From: Arenimonas composti TR7-09 = DSM 18010
Lineage (GTDB): Bacteria; Pseudomonadota; Gammaproteobacteria; Xanthomonadales; Xanthomonadaceae
Direction: 5' to 3'
Length of the DNA: 64,000 nt
Assembly (NCBI RefSeq): GCF_000426365.1
Contig: NZ_AUFF01000008.1
Span: forward strand, 1 to 64,000
The position numbers were made by a program, and so were the translations under genes. The notes under the pieces are model-generated. The model had not been told where the DNA came from, made no database searches, and saw nothing but the letters and a program-made list of their open reading frames with translations. How positions within the stretch are numbered: the stretch's first letter is position 1; the number at the start of each line of letters is the position of its first letter. Of the stretch, positions 37,436 to 47,268 are shown in pieces.

Positions 37436-38770
37436 TCAGCGGGGCGGCGCCGGGCGCCCGCCGGTTTCGGCCGCGACGTCGCGGTCGACCGCGAGCAGGC
37501 TGCCGGCGTACAGCGCGGCGACCAGCATCACGACGCCGCCCCAGAAGGTCGAATACACCGCCAGGTGGGTGTTGAGCGGGAACACCGTCGCCACCAGCGA
37601 TATCATCGCCGGCCGCGCCCGTTCGCGCGCCGCCGCATCGGCGAAGCGCCACGCCCGCCAGGCCAGCGCTGCCGCCGCCAGCCACATCAGCAGGCCGAAG
37701 GCGCCGGTTTCCGAGGCGATCTCGAGCACGATCTGGTGCGCGTGGTGCGCCGGTCCCTCGCCCCACGCGAGCGGCGCGCCCGGCTCGGGATCGCAGGCCG
37801 GGAATGCGTCGCGGAAACCGCGCACGCCGACCCCGTTGAACGGGTGCGAGAGCGCCATGCAGCTGGCCGCCGCCCAGACGCGGGTACGTCCCGACAGCGC
37901 GGCGTCGACGCCGGCACCGTCGGCCTCCAGCGCCAGCGCAGTGCGCTCGAGCCGCTCGCGCAACTCCGGCGAGGCCGCCCCGAGCGCGAACAGCGCGCCG
38001 GCACCGACCGCGAACGCCAGCAGCAGCTGCCGCCCGCCGAGCAGTTTCCAGCCCGACAGCGCCAGCACGATCGCGTAGGCGATCCATGCCGCCCGCGACC
38101 CGGCCAGCAGCACGGCGATGCCGATCGCCACCGCGGAAACCCACCAGCCGCCCACGCCCCAGCGGCGGGCCGCGGCGACGATCGCGAACGGCGCCAGCGC
38201 CGCCAGCACCAGCCCCAGCTTCGGATTGCAAGGACCGAAGATGCCGGCGACGTAGCCGCGCAGGTTCACCTCGTCGGCCGCACACGCCGAACGCCCCTGC
38301 ACCGCGGTGACGCCGGCATCGAGCGCCGCGAACAGCAGGCTGTGGCCGAGCAGCGCCTGCAGCAGCGCGTCGAGCGTCCACAGTCCGGCCAGCAGTGCCA
38401 GGCCCTGGAAAACGATGCGGCGCCCCTGCGCATGCGCCACCGCGGCGGCGCCCAGCCACAGGAACGGCAGGAACTTGAGGTCGAAGGCGGCGCCGCGCAG
38501 CGCCCGCGCCGGTTGTCCGGCGTCGATCGCCGCCACCGCCTGCGGCAGCCAGTAGCCGAGGAAGAGCACCGCGGTCAGCGCCCACGCCTCCTGGCTGAGC
38601 AGCGCGGTGCCGCCGCGGAACCGGCGTAGCAGCAGCACCGCCACCGCGGCGATCGCGCCGAGCGCGGCGACGCCCTCGGCCGGCCCCGGCAGCGGCCACA
38701 GCGCGACGAAGGCGAGCACCCACCCGGGGGCCCAGCGCAGCGGGCGGTCAGCGTGCGGCGAGTCGGTCAT
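37436..38770 (-). CDS. O-antigen ligase-like membrane protein (Wzy_C family)
   Basis: A 444-residue polytopic membrane protein with about ten to twelve helices. A large periplasmic loop (about 290-345) carries SGRTRVWAAASCMALSHPFNGVGVRGFRDAFP and HAHQIVLEIASETGAFG; the conserved Arg and His of WaaL-type ligases are visible. It joins undecaprenyl-linked O-antigen, or a related polymer, to lipid A core in the periplasm. Oligosaccharyl-transfer enzymes such as PglL or Wzy polymerases share the fold and cannot be excluded. It overlaps the upstream glycosyltransferase gene by 23 bases. Confidence 0.85.
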   Translation of the reverse strand: MTDSPHADRPLRWAPGWVLAFVALWPLPGPAEGVAALGAIAAVAVLLLRRFRGGTALLSQEAWALTAVLFLGYWLPQAVAAIDAGQPARALRGAAFDLKFLPFLWLGAAAVAHAQGRRIVFQGLALLAGLWTLDALLQALLGHSLLFAALDAGVTAVQGRSACAADEVNLRGYVAGIFGPCNPKLGLVLAALAPFAIVAAARRWGVGGWWVSAVAIGIAVLLAGSRAAWIAYAIVLALSGWKLLGGRQLLLAFAVGAGALFALGAASPELRERLERTALALEADGAGVDAALSGRTRVWAAASCMALSHPFNGVGVRGFRDAFPACDPEPGAPLAWGEGPAHHAHQIVLEIASETGAFGLLMWLAAAALAWRAWRFADAAARERARPAMISLVATVFPLNTHLAVYSTFWGGVVMLVAALYAGSLLAVDRDVAAETGGRPAPPR

Positions 38771-39857
38771 ACAGTTCCAGCGTCGCGGCCTGCATCGCCG
38801 CCAGGGTCCACGGGATGGTAACCGGCGGCGGTGGCGGCGCGGCCAGCAACGCGCGCGCGCGCGCCGCCAGCGCGGCGTGATCGCCGACGCCGACCGCCCC
38901 CTGCGGCCAGGCCGCGCGCAGCGATTCGCCGACGCCGCCGTGATCCCAGCCGAGCACCGGCCGGCCGATCGCCAGCGCCTCGATCACCGTGCGGCCGAAG
39001 GCTTCGGGCTGGTCCGACAGCTGCAGCACGAGGTCGGCGGTCGCGTAGGCCGCGCGCAGGTCGTCGCGGGCGGCGTCGAAGACCACCACGTCGGCGATCC
39101 CGAGCGATGCCGCGAGCGCCTGCAACTCGCCGAGGTAGGCCTCGCGCCCGGCTTGCACGACGCCCGGTAGCCACAGGCGCGCGTCGATGCCGTCCGCGCG
39201 CAGCGTCGCGAGGAGCCGAAGCGCGTGCGCATGACCTTTCAGGCGGGTACCGCGGCCGGGCAGCAGCAGCAGGCGGCCTTCGGCCAGGGCCGGAAATCGG
39301 GCCGCGAGATCGCGACGCCAGTCCGGCGACGGCGCGAAGCCGCGCGGCCAGGCCGCCGGATCGACGCCGCGCGGGATCACGACGAGGCGGGACGGATCGG
39401 TCCCTGGCCATTGCCGCCGCACGTGGTCGCGCACCGTGTCCGACACGCAGATCACCGCATCACCGCTGGCCATCACGCCGCTGTAGCGGCCCGGCGAGTT
39501 CAGCCCGTGCACCGTGGTCACGAAAGCCGGCCGTGGCGTCACGCCGCGCAGGGCGACACGCGCGATCCAGGCCGGCAGCCGCGAGCGCGCATGCACGATG
39601 TCGGGTTTCGCCGAACGCAGCAGCTCGCGCAGCGCCCGAACCGCCCGCCAGGCGGCCAGCGGCGACTTGCGACCGATGTCGAGTTCGATGTGCTCGCTGC
39701 CGGCGACGGTCAGCGCCGGCGCCAGCCGGCCGCCCGCGGCGACGACGACCGAGCGGTGCCCGGCCGCGACCAGGGCGGCGGCGATCTCGAGGGTGGAACG
39801 TTCGACGCCGCCGCTGTCGAGTGCCGGCAGCAGCTGGACGACGGTGAGGGGGCGCAA
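38748..39857 (-). CDS. GT4-family glycosyltransferase
   Basis: A 369-residue cytoplasmic GT-B enzyme. The N-terminal LLPALDSGGVERSTLEIAAALVAAGH and VHARSRLPAW are acceptor-domain features. The C-terminal EAFGRTVIEALAIGRPVLGWDHGGVGES is the donor-sugar EX7E-type motif. It probably adds a sugar to LPS core or O-antigen. The only in-frame start before the conserved N-terminus is TTG at 39857, so a weak start with coupling to the upstream small gene (12 bases away) is likely. The 23-base overlap with the waaL-like gene supports an operon. Confidence 0.88.
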   Translation of the reverse strand: MRPLTVVQLLPALDSGGVERSTLEIAAALVAAGHRSVVVAAGGRLAPALTVAGSEHIELDIGRKSPLAAWRAVRALRELLRSAKPDIVHARSRLPAWIARVALRGVTPRPAFVTTVHGLNSPGRYSGVMASGDAVICVSDTVRDHVRRQWPGTDPSRLVVIPRGVDPAAWPRGFAPSPDWRRDLAARFPALAEGRLLLLPGRGTRLKGHAHALRLLATLRADGIDARLWLPGVVQAGREAYLGELQALAASLGIADVVVFDAARDDLRAAYATADLVLQLSDQPEAFGRTVIEALAIGRPVLGWDHGGVGESLRAAWPQGAVGVGDHAALAARARALLAAPPPPPVTIPWTLAAMQAATLELYDRLAAR

Positions 39858-39872
39858 CGGACCGCGCCCGGC

Positions 39873-40076
39873 TCAGTCCTTCAGCACGAACACCGCGCCG
39901 CAGTAGGGGCAGGTGGCGCTGCCGGTCGCCTCGATCGGCAGGTAGACGCGCGGATGCGAGTTCCAGAGCGCCATCGCCGGGGTCGGGCAGCACAGCGGCA
40001 GCTGGGTGCGCGCGACCTCGTAGCGGCGCTCGGTATTGGCGGGCGCTTGGCCGGTGGCGGTGTCGGTGGAGGTCAT
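39873..40076 (-). CDS. Small zinc-finger protein (zf-CHCC type)
   Basis: A 67-residue protein whose last 45 residues carry the CHCC zinc-finger pattern: CC near 29-30, HPRVYLPI, and CPYCGAVF near the end. This is the domain of mitochondrial NDUFS6 and bacterial small proteins of unknown function. It commonly stands upstream of LPS or lipid A genes in Xanthomonadales, here heading the glycosyltransferase-waaL-lpxL operon. Confidence 0.8.
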   Translation of the reverse strand: MTSTDTATGQAPANTERRYEVARTQLPLCCPTPAMALWNSHPRVYLPIEATGSATCPYCGAVFVLKD

Positions 40077-40175
40077 GACGATGTTCCGGGCGGGACCGGC
40101 GCGGATTCTAGCGCGGCCACTGCGGCCGCGCTGTGTTCCTGCGGCCGGGACGGCGCGCGCCCCGGCCGCGGCGGC

Positions 40176-40757
40176 TCACTCGGCCGGGGTGATCAGCGAG
40201 GTTTCGGTGCTGATCGTGATGCGGATCTCGTCCGGCACCGCCGGCAGCGCATAGGTCATGCCGAAATCGCTGCGCTTGATCGTCATCGTCGCGTCGAAGC
40301 CGGCGGCCGGCTTCTTCGACATCGGGTGCGGGCCGATCCGGTTGACGGTGACGCCGAGCACCGCCGGCTTCGTGACGCCGCGGATCGTCAGCTCGCCGGC
40401 GACCGCGTAACGGCCCTCGCCGACGGCGGTGATCGCGCTGCTGACGAAGCGGGCCTCCGGGTACTTCGCGACGTCGAAGAAGTCCGAACCGCGCAGGTGC
40501 TCGTCGAGGCGGCCGACACCGGTACTCAGGCTGGTGACCGGAATGGTCACGCTCAGCGTCGACTTCGTCGGGTCCTCGGCGTCGAACTGGAAGTCGCCCT
40601 GCACCTGCTCGAAGCGGCCGGACAGGTTCGAGAAGCCGAGGTGGTTCCAGGTGAACACCACATTGGTATGGCTGGGATCGATCGCGTAGGGCTCGGCGGC
40701 GAAGGCCACGGACGTTGACGCGGCGAGCAGGCTGGCGAGCAGAAGGCGCTTGAGCAT
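40176..40757 (-). CDS. YceI-family periplasmic protein
   Basis: A 193-residue exported protein with signal peptide 1-21 (cleavage after FAA). The mature part is a lipocalin-like YceI barrel (YAIDPSHTNVVFTWNHLGFSNLSGRFEQVQGDFQFD, LRGSDFFDVAKYPEARFVSS). Family members bind isoprenoid or amide lipids. CGGAG precedes the ATG at 40757; upstream in-frame extension is unlikely. The 243-base gap to the divergent secreted-protein gene contains a 7-bp inverted repeat (TGCAACG at 40845-40851, CGTTGCA at 40874-40880) of unknown meaning. Confidence 0.92.
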   Translation of the reverse strand: MLKRLLLASLLAASTSVAFAAEPYAIDPSHTNVVFTWNHLGFSNLSGRFEQVQGDFQFDAEDPTKSTLSVTIPVTSLSTGVGRLDEHLRGSDFFDVAKYPEARFVSSAITAVGEGRYAVAGELTIRGVTKPAVLGVTVNRIGPHPMSKKPAAGFDATMTIKRSDFGMTYALPAVPDEIRITISTETSLITPAE

Positions 40758-41000
40758 GGCGGACTCCGGAGATGTGAAGGACGCGACGACGGGCTTGCGA
40801 GCGTCGCGGTCGTGGGGTGAGGGCAATGTAGGTGACGGAGAGGCTGCAACGCACCCGCATGCCTGCGACCCATCGTTGCAATGCTGGTCGGTGACGGCCA
40901 ATCCGGCCGCCTTCCGGCGTGACAGCAAACGTGCCGTGTTTCCCCCGAAACCCGGTGCCCGCACCGCCGGCCGGCGGGCGGAGTCCCTCAGGAGATCACG

Positions 41001-41894
41001 ATGTCCCGTACCCCCCTGTTCACCGCTCTGTTCGCCCTCGTCGCCCTGCCCCTCGCCCAGGCGGCGACCCCGCGCGCGCCGACGCCGGCGCCGGCCCTCG
41101 GGCCGGACGGCCTGCCGGTCGTGCGCGAGGCCGACCAGTTCGTGTCGCCGCCGATCGCCGATGCGCTGCGCGCCGGCCGGATCGCCGCGCTGGCCGAACT
41201 CGCGGGCGGCAACGCGCCCACGGCGGCGCCGACCGCTGCCCAGGTCGGCGACGCCGGCGCCTTCGGCAAGGACGTGCGCTGGCTCGGCCTTTTGTCGGCG
41301 AACCTCGTGCTGACCGCCGACTGCACGCCCGGTGGCCAGCCGATCGGTGGCAACTGCGTGTCGCTGGCGCCGGCGCCGAACACCACCACCTTCGTGCTGT
41401 CCGACCTCGCCAGCATCACCCTGCCGGGGCGCAGCAGCGAAACCGTGCTCTGCCACTGGCAGACCCCGGTGATCCAGTACTGGGCGGCCAACAACGGCGC
41501 CTATCCGGATTCGTTCAACCTGCGCGTGACCCCGGTCTACACCATCGAGAGCGACGTCTTCGCCGAGGTCACCGACCCGAGCACCGGACTGCCCTACCCG
41601 GGCTACATCCAGCTCGGCCTGACCGCGGTCGGCCGCAACCGCACCCTGCAGCCGGGCGAGTTCGAGAGCGAACTGGTCAACGGCGCCCGCGTCTGCATCG
41701 GCGGCCTGCTGTCGCGCGATTCGCTGATGGGCTCCTACGGCTTCACGAAGGCGCAGGCGCGCCGGTTCTTCCGCCGCCCGATCACGATCCGGATGGGCCT
41801 GCAGGGCAGTGCCCGCCTGGTCGAGGACGCGGTGATCAACATCGGCACCCGCTTCACCGGTGACGCGACGACGGTCGAGGCTCCCGCCCCGTAA
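41001..41894 (+). CDS. Secreted protein of unknown function
   Basis: A 297-residue protein with Sec signal peptide (1-21, cleavage after AQA). The mature part starts with a proline/alanine stretch. A folded beta-rich domain with three cysteines follows (DCTPGGQPIGGNC, VLCHWQTPVIQYWAANNG, VTPVYTIESDVFAEV). AGGAG lies seven bases before the ATG. No family recognised. The two neighbours do not suggest a role. Probably periplasmic or outer-membrane associated. Confidence 0.75.
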   Translation: MSRTPLFTALFALVALPLAQAATPRAPTPAPALGPDGLPVVREADQFVSPPIADALRAGRIAALAELAGGNAPTAAPTAAQVGDAGAFGKDVRWLGLLSANLVLTADCTPGGQPIGGNCVSLAPAPNTTTFVLSDLASITLPGRSSETVLCHWQTPVIQYWAANNGAYPDSFNLRVTPVYTIESDVFAEVTDPSTGLPYPGYIQLGLTAVGRNRTLQPGEFESELVNGARVCIGGLLSRDSLMGSYGFTKAQARRFFRRPITIRMGLQGSARLVEDAVINIGTRFTGDATTVEAPAP

Positions 41895-41928
41895 ACCACC
41901 GACCTCGCGGAGGGCGCCACTGGCCGGC

Positions 41929-41934
41929 TAGGCT
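41929..41934 (+). promoter_or_regulatory. -10 element of a probable leaderless promoter
   Basis: TAGGCT ends six bases before the GTG at 41941; no Shine-Dalgarno sequence is present. Confidence 0.4.
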
Positions 41935-41940
41935 GCGCCG

Positions 41941-42915
41941 GTGGCCGCCCCTTCCTCCGCCCCTTCCTCCGCCTGCTGGTTCCTGCACGACGGCCTCGCC
42001 GGGCACCGCCGGCAGGCGGCCGCGCTCGCCGCGGCGCTGCATCCCCAGCCCGTCGAGCAGGTGCTGGAGATCGCGGCGCCCTGGGCCTGGGCAGCTCCGC
42101 GGCGCCTGCCCGGCGCCCGTCGCGCTTTCGGTCCGGAATTCGCCGCCGCGCTGGCGACGCCGCCGGCGCTGGCGATCGGCTGCGGCCGCCGCGCCGCCCT
42201 GGCGACCCGCCTGCTGCACACCCGCGGCAGCCGCGCGGTGCAGATCCTGCATCCGCGCACCGACACCCGCGGCTGGGACCTGGTGATCGTGCCGGAGCAC
42301 GACGGCCGCCCCGGCGCGAACGTGATCAACGTCTGCGGCAGCCTGAACCCGATCGACGCCGCCTGGCTGTCGGCGGCGCGCCTGCAACGCCCGGACTTCG
42401 CCGCGCTGCCCGGCCCGCGCACCGTCGTGCTGCTCGGCGGCCCCACCGCCGCGGTGCGCTTCGATGCGGAGGCCTTCGCGAGCCTCGCCGGCCGCCTGGA
42501 CGCCGTGTTCGCGGCCGACGGCGGCAGCCTGCTCGTGCTCGGCTCGCGGCGCACCGACCCGGCGATCGCCGCCGAGGCGCGCCGGCGCTGGGCGCGGACG
42601 CCCGGTCTGCGCTGGTTCGATGCGGGCGACGGCGACAATCCCTACGCGTCCGCACTCGCCTGGGCCGATCGCATCGTCTGTTCGCCGGACTCGGCGAACA
42701 TGGTTTCCGAGGCCTGCGCGACCCCCGCGCCGGTGTTCGTCGCCGAGCCCGAACGCGCCGGCGGCCGCATCGCCGTCCTGCTCGCGAGCCTGCGCCAGCG
42801 CGGCCGCATCCGCGCCCAGGACGATCGCCTCGCGCCCTTCGACGTGCAGCCGCTGCGCGAGACGCCGCGCATCGCCGCGCTCGTCCGCGACCGCCTCGGT
42901 TCGCCCCTCGCCTAG
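41941..42915 (+). CDS. ELM1-family protein, putative glycosyltransferase
   Basis: A 324-residue protein of the family named after plant mitochondrial fission protein ELM1 (DUF1022). Family features are WFLHDGLAGHRRQAAALAAAL at the N-terminus, LIVPEHDG-like VIVPEHDGRPGANVINVCGSLNPID, and the C-terminal DRIVCSPDSANMVSEACATPAPVFV, which looks like a GT-B donor site. Bacterial members lie in LPS loci, as here, and are suspected sugar transferases. The start is GTG with no ribosome binding site but a -10-like TAGGCT directly before it. Convergent with glnE. Confidence 0.82.
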   Translation: MAAPSSAPSSACWFLHDGLAGHRRQAAALAAALHPQPVEQVLEIAAPWAWAAPRRLPGARRAFGPEFAAALATPPALAIGCGRRAALATRLLHTRGSRAVQILHPRTDTRGWDLVIVPEHDGRPGANVINVCGSLNPIDAAWLSAARLQRPDFAALPGPRTVVLLGGPTAAVRFDAEAFASLAGRLDAVFAADGGSLLVLGSRRTDPAIAAEARRRWARTPGLRWFDAGDGDNPYASALAWADRIVCSPDSANMVSEACATPAPVFVAEPERAGGRIAVLLASLRQRGRIRAQDDRLAPFDVQPLRETPRIAALVRDRLGSPLA

Positions 42916-42940
42916 GGCGCGGGAAGGAACCCGAAACCGC

Positions 42941-45724
42941 TCAGGCGAAGTCGAGGCCCGCGGCGGCGCAGGCGGAACGGATGGCGGCGCGGGCGGCATC
43001 GAGTTCCGGCGTCGGTGGGACGAGACGGGGGCGTTGGTCGAGGCCGCATTCGTGGCCCTGCGTCAGCAGCAGCGCATGCGCCGCGCGCAGCGCCGCGGCG
43101 GCGGCGGCAGGCAGTCCGCCGGCATGCTCCAGCGCCTCGAGCAGGCCCGGGGTGTCGCGCGGCGCGAGCAGGGACGGCACGGCCGCGGCGAGTTCGAGCA
43201 CGCGTGCCTGCAGCAGGAACTCGAGGTCGACCAGACCGCCCTCGCCCTGCTTCAGGTCGAAGCGCGCCGGCGTGCTGCGGTCGAGCTCGCCGCGCATCCG
43301 CCGGCGCATCGCCACGACGTCGTCGCGCAGCGTGGCGGCATCGCGGGGTGCCTGCAGGGTGCGCGCGCGAATGCCCTCGAAGGCGGCGGCGACGGCGGCC
43401 GATCCGGCGATCGGCCGCGCCCGCACCAGCGCCTGCTTCTCCCAGGTCCACGCGCGCTGCTGCTGGTAGTCGGCGAAGCTGTCGAGGCTCGACACCAGCA
43501 TGCCCTTGGCGCCGTCGGGACGCAGGCGCACGTCGACCTCGTAGAGCTTGCCGGCGGCGGTGACCGCGCCGAGCAGCGACACCAGCTTCTGCGCGAGGCG
43601 GCCGAACCAGCGGCCGGCATCGAGCGGCCGCGGGCCGTCCGACATCGCGTCGGCGGCGGCGTCGTGCAGGAACACGAGATCCAGATCGGAGCCGAAGCCG
43701 AGCTCGCCGCCGCCGAGGCTGCCGTAGCCGAGCACGCACAGGCCGGCGCCGGGCACCCGCCCATGCGCCACGGCGACATCGGCCTCGGCCAGCGCCAGCG
43801 CCGCCCGCACGACGTGCTCGGCGAGCACCGCCAGCCGGGCGCTGGTCTCCGGCGGCGACAGGCGCTGGCCGAGCGTCGCCAGCGCGAAACGGAAGGCGAT
43901 CGCCTGCCGCTGTTCGCTGAGGGCGTTCAGCACCGTCTCGGTGTCGCCTTCCGGGGCGCCGGCGACGGCTGCTTCGACCAGGGCCGCGATCGCCGCGGCA
44001 TCGGGCAGTGGCCCGGCCGCGCGTGCGTCGAGCAGTTCGTCCAGCAGCAGCGGGTGCGCGGCGAGGCGGTCGGCGAGCAGCGAACTGCGGGCGCTGACGT
44101 CGACCAGGCGTGCCAGCGCCGCCGGCTGTTCCTCGAGCAGGGCGAGATAGCTCGTGCGCCGCGTGACCGCCGCCAGCAACGCCAGCCCGCGCGGCAGCGC
44201 CGCATCCGGCGCCTCGCTGCGGGCGGCGGCGGCGAGCAGTTGCGGCAGCACGTGGTCGAGCCGCTGGCGGCCGCGCGCCGACAGCGTCCGCACCGCCGGC
44301 GTGCGCGCGAAATCGCGCAGTCCGGCATCGAGGCTATCGACATCGCTGAAGCCGGCCTCGGCCAGCGCCGCCGGGTCGCCGCCGTCCGGCAGCGCCCGCC
44401 AGTAGGTCTCCAGCGCGCCCGGCGTGGCGCGCCGCCGGCGCGCTTCCAGCAGGCCGGCGAATTCGCCGGCGACCACGCCGCGGTGGCCGTCGAGTTCGGC
44501 CAGCAGGGCGTCGACATCGGGGTAGCCGAGGCCGCGGGCGATGCGCAGCCGCGCCAGCGGTGCCTCCGGCAGTGCATGCACCTGCTGGTCGGCGAGCATC
44601 TGCACGCGGTTCTCGAGCCGGCGCAGGAAGCGGTAGGCGGCGGCGAGCCGGTCGGCGGTCGCGGCCGGCAGGTGGCCGGCATCGGCCAGCGCCGACAGCG
44701 CCGGCAGCAGCGAGCGCCCGCGCAGCACCGGTTCGCGGCCGGCGCGGATCAGCTGCAGCGACTGCACCAGGAACTCGATCTCGCGGATGCCGCCGGGGCC
44801 GAGCTTGAGGTCCTCGGCGAGTTCGCGCCGCTGCACCTCGGCGGCGATCAGCGCCTTCATCTCGCGCAGGCCGTCGAGGGCGCCGTAGTCGAGGTAGCGG
44901 CGGTAGACGAAGGGCCGCAGCGTCTCCAGCAGGCGCTCGCCGGCGGCGGCATCGCCGGCCACCGGCCGCGCCTTGATCCAGGCATAGCGCTCCCAGTCGC
45001 GGCCTTCGCGCTGGAAGTACTGCTCCATCGCCGCGAAGCTCAGCACCAGCCGGCCGCTGGCGCCGAACGGGCGCAGGCGCAGGTCGACGCGGTGGCAGAA
45101 GCCGTCGGCGGTCACGTCGCCCAGCAGCTGCGCGAGGCGCTGGCCGAGGCGCGTGAACCAGGCCTCGGCGTCGAGGGCGCGGGCGCCGTCGCTGACGCCC
45201 GATTCCGGGTAGGCATAGACGAGGTCGACGTCGGAGCTGAAGTTCAGCTCGCCGCCGCCGAGCTTGCCGAGCGCGAACACCACCAGTGACTGCGGCGCCC
45301 CATTCGCATCGCGGACCACGCCGTGGCGCGCCGCCAGCGATCCGGACAACGCCGCCAGCCCCGCCTGCAGCGCCTGGTCGGCGAGCCGGCTGGCCCCGGC
45401 GAGGGTGGCGTCGACGTCGTCGAGACCCTGCAGGTCGCGCCAGACGAGGCGGGTCGATTCGGCGGTGCGCCAGCGCCGCAGCAGGCCCGGCCAGTCGGCT
45501 TCCTGGCCCTGCGCGAGCGCCGGTGGCGGTGCCGCGGCGGCGTCGAGCGTCGCCAGCAGTTCCGGCTGCCGGCACAGGGTGTCGAGGGCGAAATCGCTGG
45601 CGACCGCGAGCCGCGCCAGCGCCGCGCGCTGTTTCGGCGAGGCCGGCAGCGGCGTGCGCTCGGCCAGCCGGGACAGCGCCCGGTCGACGATCGTTTCGAG
45701 GGCGGGGTCCGGCGGCGTGCTCAT
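42941..45724 (-). CDS. glnE: Bifunctional glutamine synthetase adenylyltransferase/deadenylylase
   Basis: Adds and removes AMP on glutamine synthetase according to PII signals, controlling nitrogen assimilation. The 927 residues carry two nucleotidyltransferase domains. The N-terminal adenylyl-removing site is FSSDVDL at about 162-168, and the C-terminal adenylylation site is [10 protein letters not shown] at about 676. The central regulatory part is intact. ATG at 45724 gives the family N-terminus; the open frame continues upstream through a terminator, which is not coding. It is separated from mgtE by a strong terminator. Confidence 0.96.
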   Translation of the reverse strand: MSTPPDPALETIVDRALSRLAERTPLPASPKQRAALARLAVASDFALDTLCRQPELLATLDAAAAPPPALAQGQEADWPGLLRRWRTAESTRLVWRDLQGLDDVDATLAGASRLADQALQAGLAALSGSLAARHGVVRDANGAPQSLVVFALGKLGGGELNFSSDVDLVYAYPESGVSDGARALDAEAWFTRLGQRLAQLLGDVTADGFCHRVDLRLRPFGASGRLVLSFAAMEQYFQREGRDWERYAWIKARPVAGDAAAGERLLETLRPFVYRRYLDYGALDGLREMKALIAAEVQRRELAEDLKLGPGGIREIEFLVQSLQLIRAGREPVLRGRSLLPALSALADAGHLPAATADRLAAAYRFLRRLENRVQMLADQQVHALPEAPLARLRIARGLGYPDVDALLAELDGHRGVVAGEFAGLLEARRRRATPGALETYWRALPDGGDPAALAEAGFSDVDSLDAGLRDFARTPAVRTLSARGRQRLDHVLPQLLAAAARSEAPDAALPRGLALLAAVTRRTSYLALLEEQPAALARLVDVSARSSLLADRLAAHPLLLDELLDARAAGPLPDAAAIAALVEAAVAGAPEGDTETVLNALSEQRQAIAFRFALATLGQRLSPPETSARLAVLAEHVVRAALALAEADVAVAHGRVPGAGLCVLGYGSLGGGELGFGSDLDLVFLHDAAADAMSDGPRPLDAGRWFGRLAQKLVSLLGAVTAAGKLYEVDVRLRPDGAKGMLVSSLDSFADYQQQRAWTWEKQALVRARPIAGSAAVAAAFEGIRARTLQAPRDAATLRDDVVAMRRRMRGELDRSTPARFDLKQGEGGLVDLEFLLQARVLELAAAVPSLLAPRDTPGLLEALEHAGGLPAAAAAALRAAHALLLTQGHECGLDQRPRLVPPTPELDAARAAIRSACAAAGLDFA

Positions 45725-45750
45725 GCGCCGGATTGTGTCATCGGGGCCCG

Positions 45751-45793
45751 GAAAAAAAGAAAAGCCTGCAGCGCGTCGCAGCTGCAGGCTTTT
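45751..45793 (-). terminator. Strong intrinsic terminator after the first mgtE-type gene
   Basis: A 13-bp perfect stem (45760-45772 with 45781-45793, AAAAGCCTGCAGC and complement), an 8-base loop, and on the minus strand a run of seven T. It stops mgtE transcription before glnE. Confidence 0.92.
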
Positions 45794-45898
45794 CGGCTCC
45801 CTCCCCCACGTCGGAAGCCAGCGCATCCTGCGCCCGGGTTCACGCCGCTTGCACGTTGCAGCGCAACATTCCGTTGCGGCGGCGTCCCGGAAACCGGG

Positions 45899-47113
45899 TC
45901 AGAGCACCAGCCAGGTGGCCAGCAGCAGGAAGCTGCCCATGCTCGTCGCGTCGGTCAGCGAGGTCAGGAAGATGCTCGACGCGGTCGCCGGATCGGCGCC
46001 GAAACGGCGCAGCAGCACCGGCACCAGCGAGCCGGCGACACCGGCGACCCCGCAGCTGCCGGCCATCGCCACCAGGGTCACCAGGCCGAGGGTCAGCGCC
46101 GCCGGATTGCCGTCGCGCATCTCGAGCACGAACATCGCGGTCCCGGCGAGGGCGCCGGTCACCGCGCCGTTGAGCAGGCCGAGCAGGCCCTCCTTGCCCA
46201 CGATCGCCGCGACCTTGTGCGCCCGCAGCTCGCCCAGGGTCATGCCGCGCAGCATCACTGCCAGCGCCTGGCAGCCGAGGTTGCCGGTCACGCCCGACAG
46301 CACCGGCAGGAACATCGCCAGCACCACGATCTGCTGGATCGACGCCTCGAACACGCCGACCACCGCCGCCGAGATGAACACCGTCAGCAGGTTGATCAGC
46401 AGCCACGGGTTGCGGAAGCGGAACGCGCGCAGCAAAGGCGTCGCCAGCCGCTCCTCCTTCTCGACACCGACCATCGCACCGGCCTGCGCAGAAATCTCGA
46501 AGGCCTGCTGCTCGAACAGCACGTGCCCGCGCACCTGGCCGACGAGGAAACCACGCTCGTCGCAGACCGGATAGACCGGGAAGTGACGGGTGACGACCTC
46601 GCGCATCGCCTCGACCATCTGCATGTCCGGGCGCAGGTGGAAGGGATTGCGGATCATCACGTCGTCGAGCGTGGCGTCACGGTCGGCGTAGAGCAGGTCG
46701 CGGAAGGCGACGACGCCGATCAGGTGCTGTTCGCCGTCGACGACCCACAGATAGGTGACCAGGCGCTCGCGAACGACGCTGCGTAGCGCCTCGATCGCCG
46801 CGGCCACCTTCGTTCCGGAGCGGAACGTCGCCGGCGGGTCCTCGAGCAGGCGGCCGACCGTGCCCTCGGCATAGCGCTGGCTGTCGCGCCAGTCGGTTCC
46901 GGCCGGCGCCGCCGCCAGCACGCGCTCGCGCCAGGCGGCGTCCATCGCCGCCAGGATCAGGTTCGCGCGCGCCGGCGGCAGTTTCGCCAGCAGCGCCGCG
47001 ACGTCGGTCGTCGCCAGCCCCTCGAGGCGCTTCAGCGCACTGGCCGGATCCAGCGCCGCCAGTCGCTGCGCCCGCGCCTCCAGATCCACCACCGGATCGT
47101 CGATCACCGTCAT
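45899..47113 (-). CDS. mgtE: MgtE-type magnesium transporter (first copy)
   Basis: A 404-residue protein with the MgtE order: N domain of short helices (about 15-90), two CBS domains (about 95-215), and five membrane helices. Transport-pore features are MFLPVLSGVTGNLGCQALAVMLRGMTLGEL and the ending IFLTSLTDATSMGSFLLLATW, whose Asp is the pore magnesium ligand. MgtE channels open when intracellular Mg2+ is low. ATG at 47113 follows GGGGAG. A TATGCT at 47144-47149 may be its own -10. Very similar to the paralogue 155 bases upstream. Confidence 0.92.
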   Translation of the reverse strand: MTVIDDPVVDLEARAQRLAALDPASALKRLEGLATTDVAALLAKLPPARANLILAAMDAAWRERVLAAAPAGTDWRDSQRYAEGTVGRLLEDPPATFRSGTKVAAAIEALRSVVRERLVTYLWVVDGEQHLIGVVAFRDLLYADRDATLDDVMIRNPFHLRPDMQMVEAMREVVTRHFPVYPVCDERGFLVGQVRGHVLFEQQAFEISAQAGAMVGVEKEERLATPLLRAFRFRNPWLLINLLTVFISAAVVGVFEASIQQIVVLAMFLPVLSGVTGNLGCQALAVMLRGMTLGELRAHKVAAIVGKEGLLGLLNGAVTGALAGTAMFVLEMRDGNPAALTLGLVTLVAMAGSCGVAGVAGSLVPVLLRRFGADPATASSIFLTSLTDATSMGSFLLLATWLVL

Positions 47114-47268
47114 CACCCACTCCCCACTCCAAACAAGTCGCGGAGCATAGCGTCGCCGGCGCGCGAAGCGCGTGCGGCCGTCGTGGGCTTGGTCGCCGCG
47201 GCGGCGCTGCCGACGCAACCACAGCGGTCGCAACCGGCAACGAACCGCCCGCGCGAACGCGCCTTACG

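Noticed and set aside
37428..38723. Second minus-strand open frame overlapping the waaL-like gene
   Set aside because: Alanine/arginine/glycine-rich with no membrane pattern; the other frame has clear helices and ligase motifs.
40845..40880. 7-bp inverted repeat between yceI and a secreted-protein gene
   Set aside because: Arms are short and 22 bases apart; this may occur by chance and no regulator is linked.
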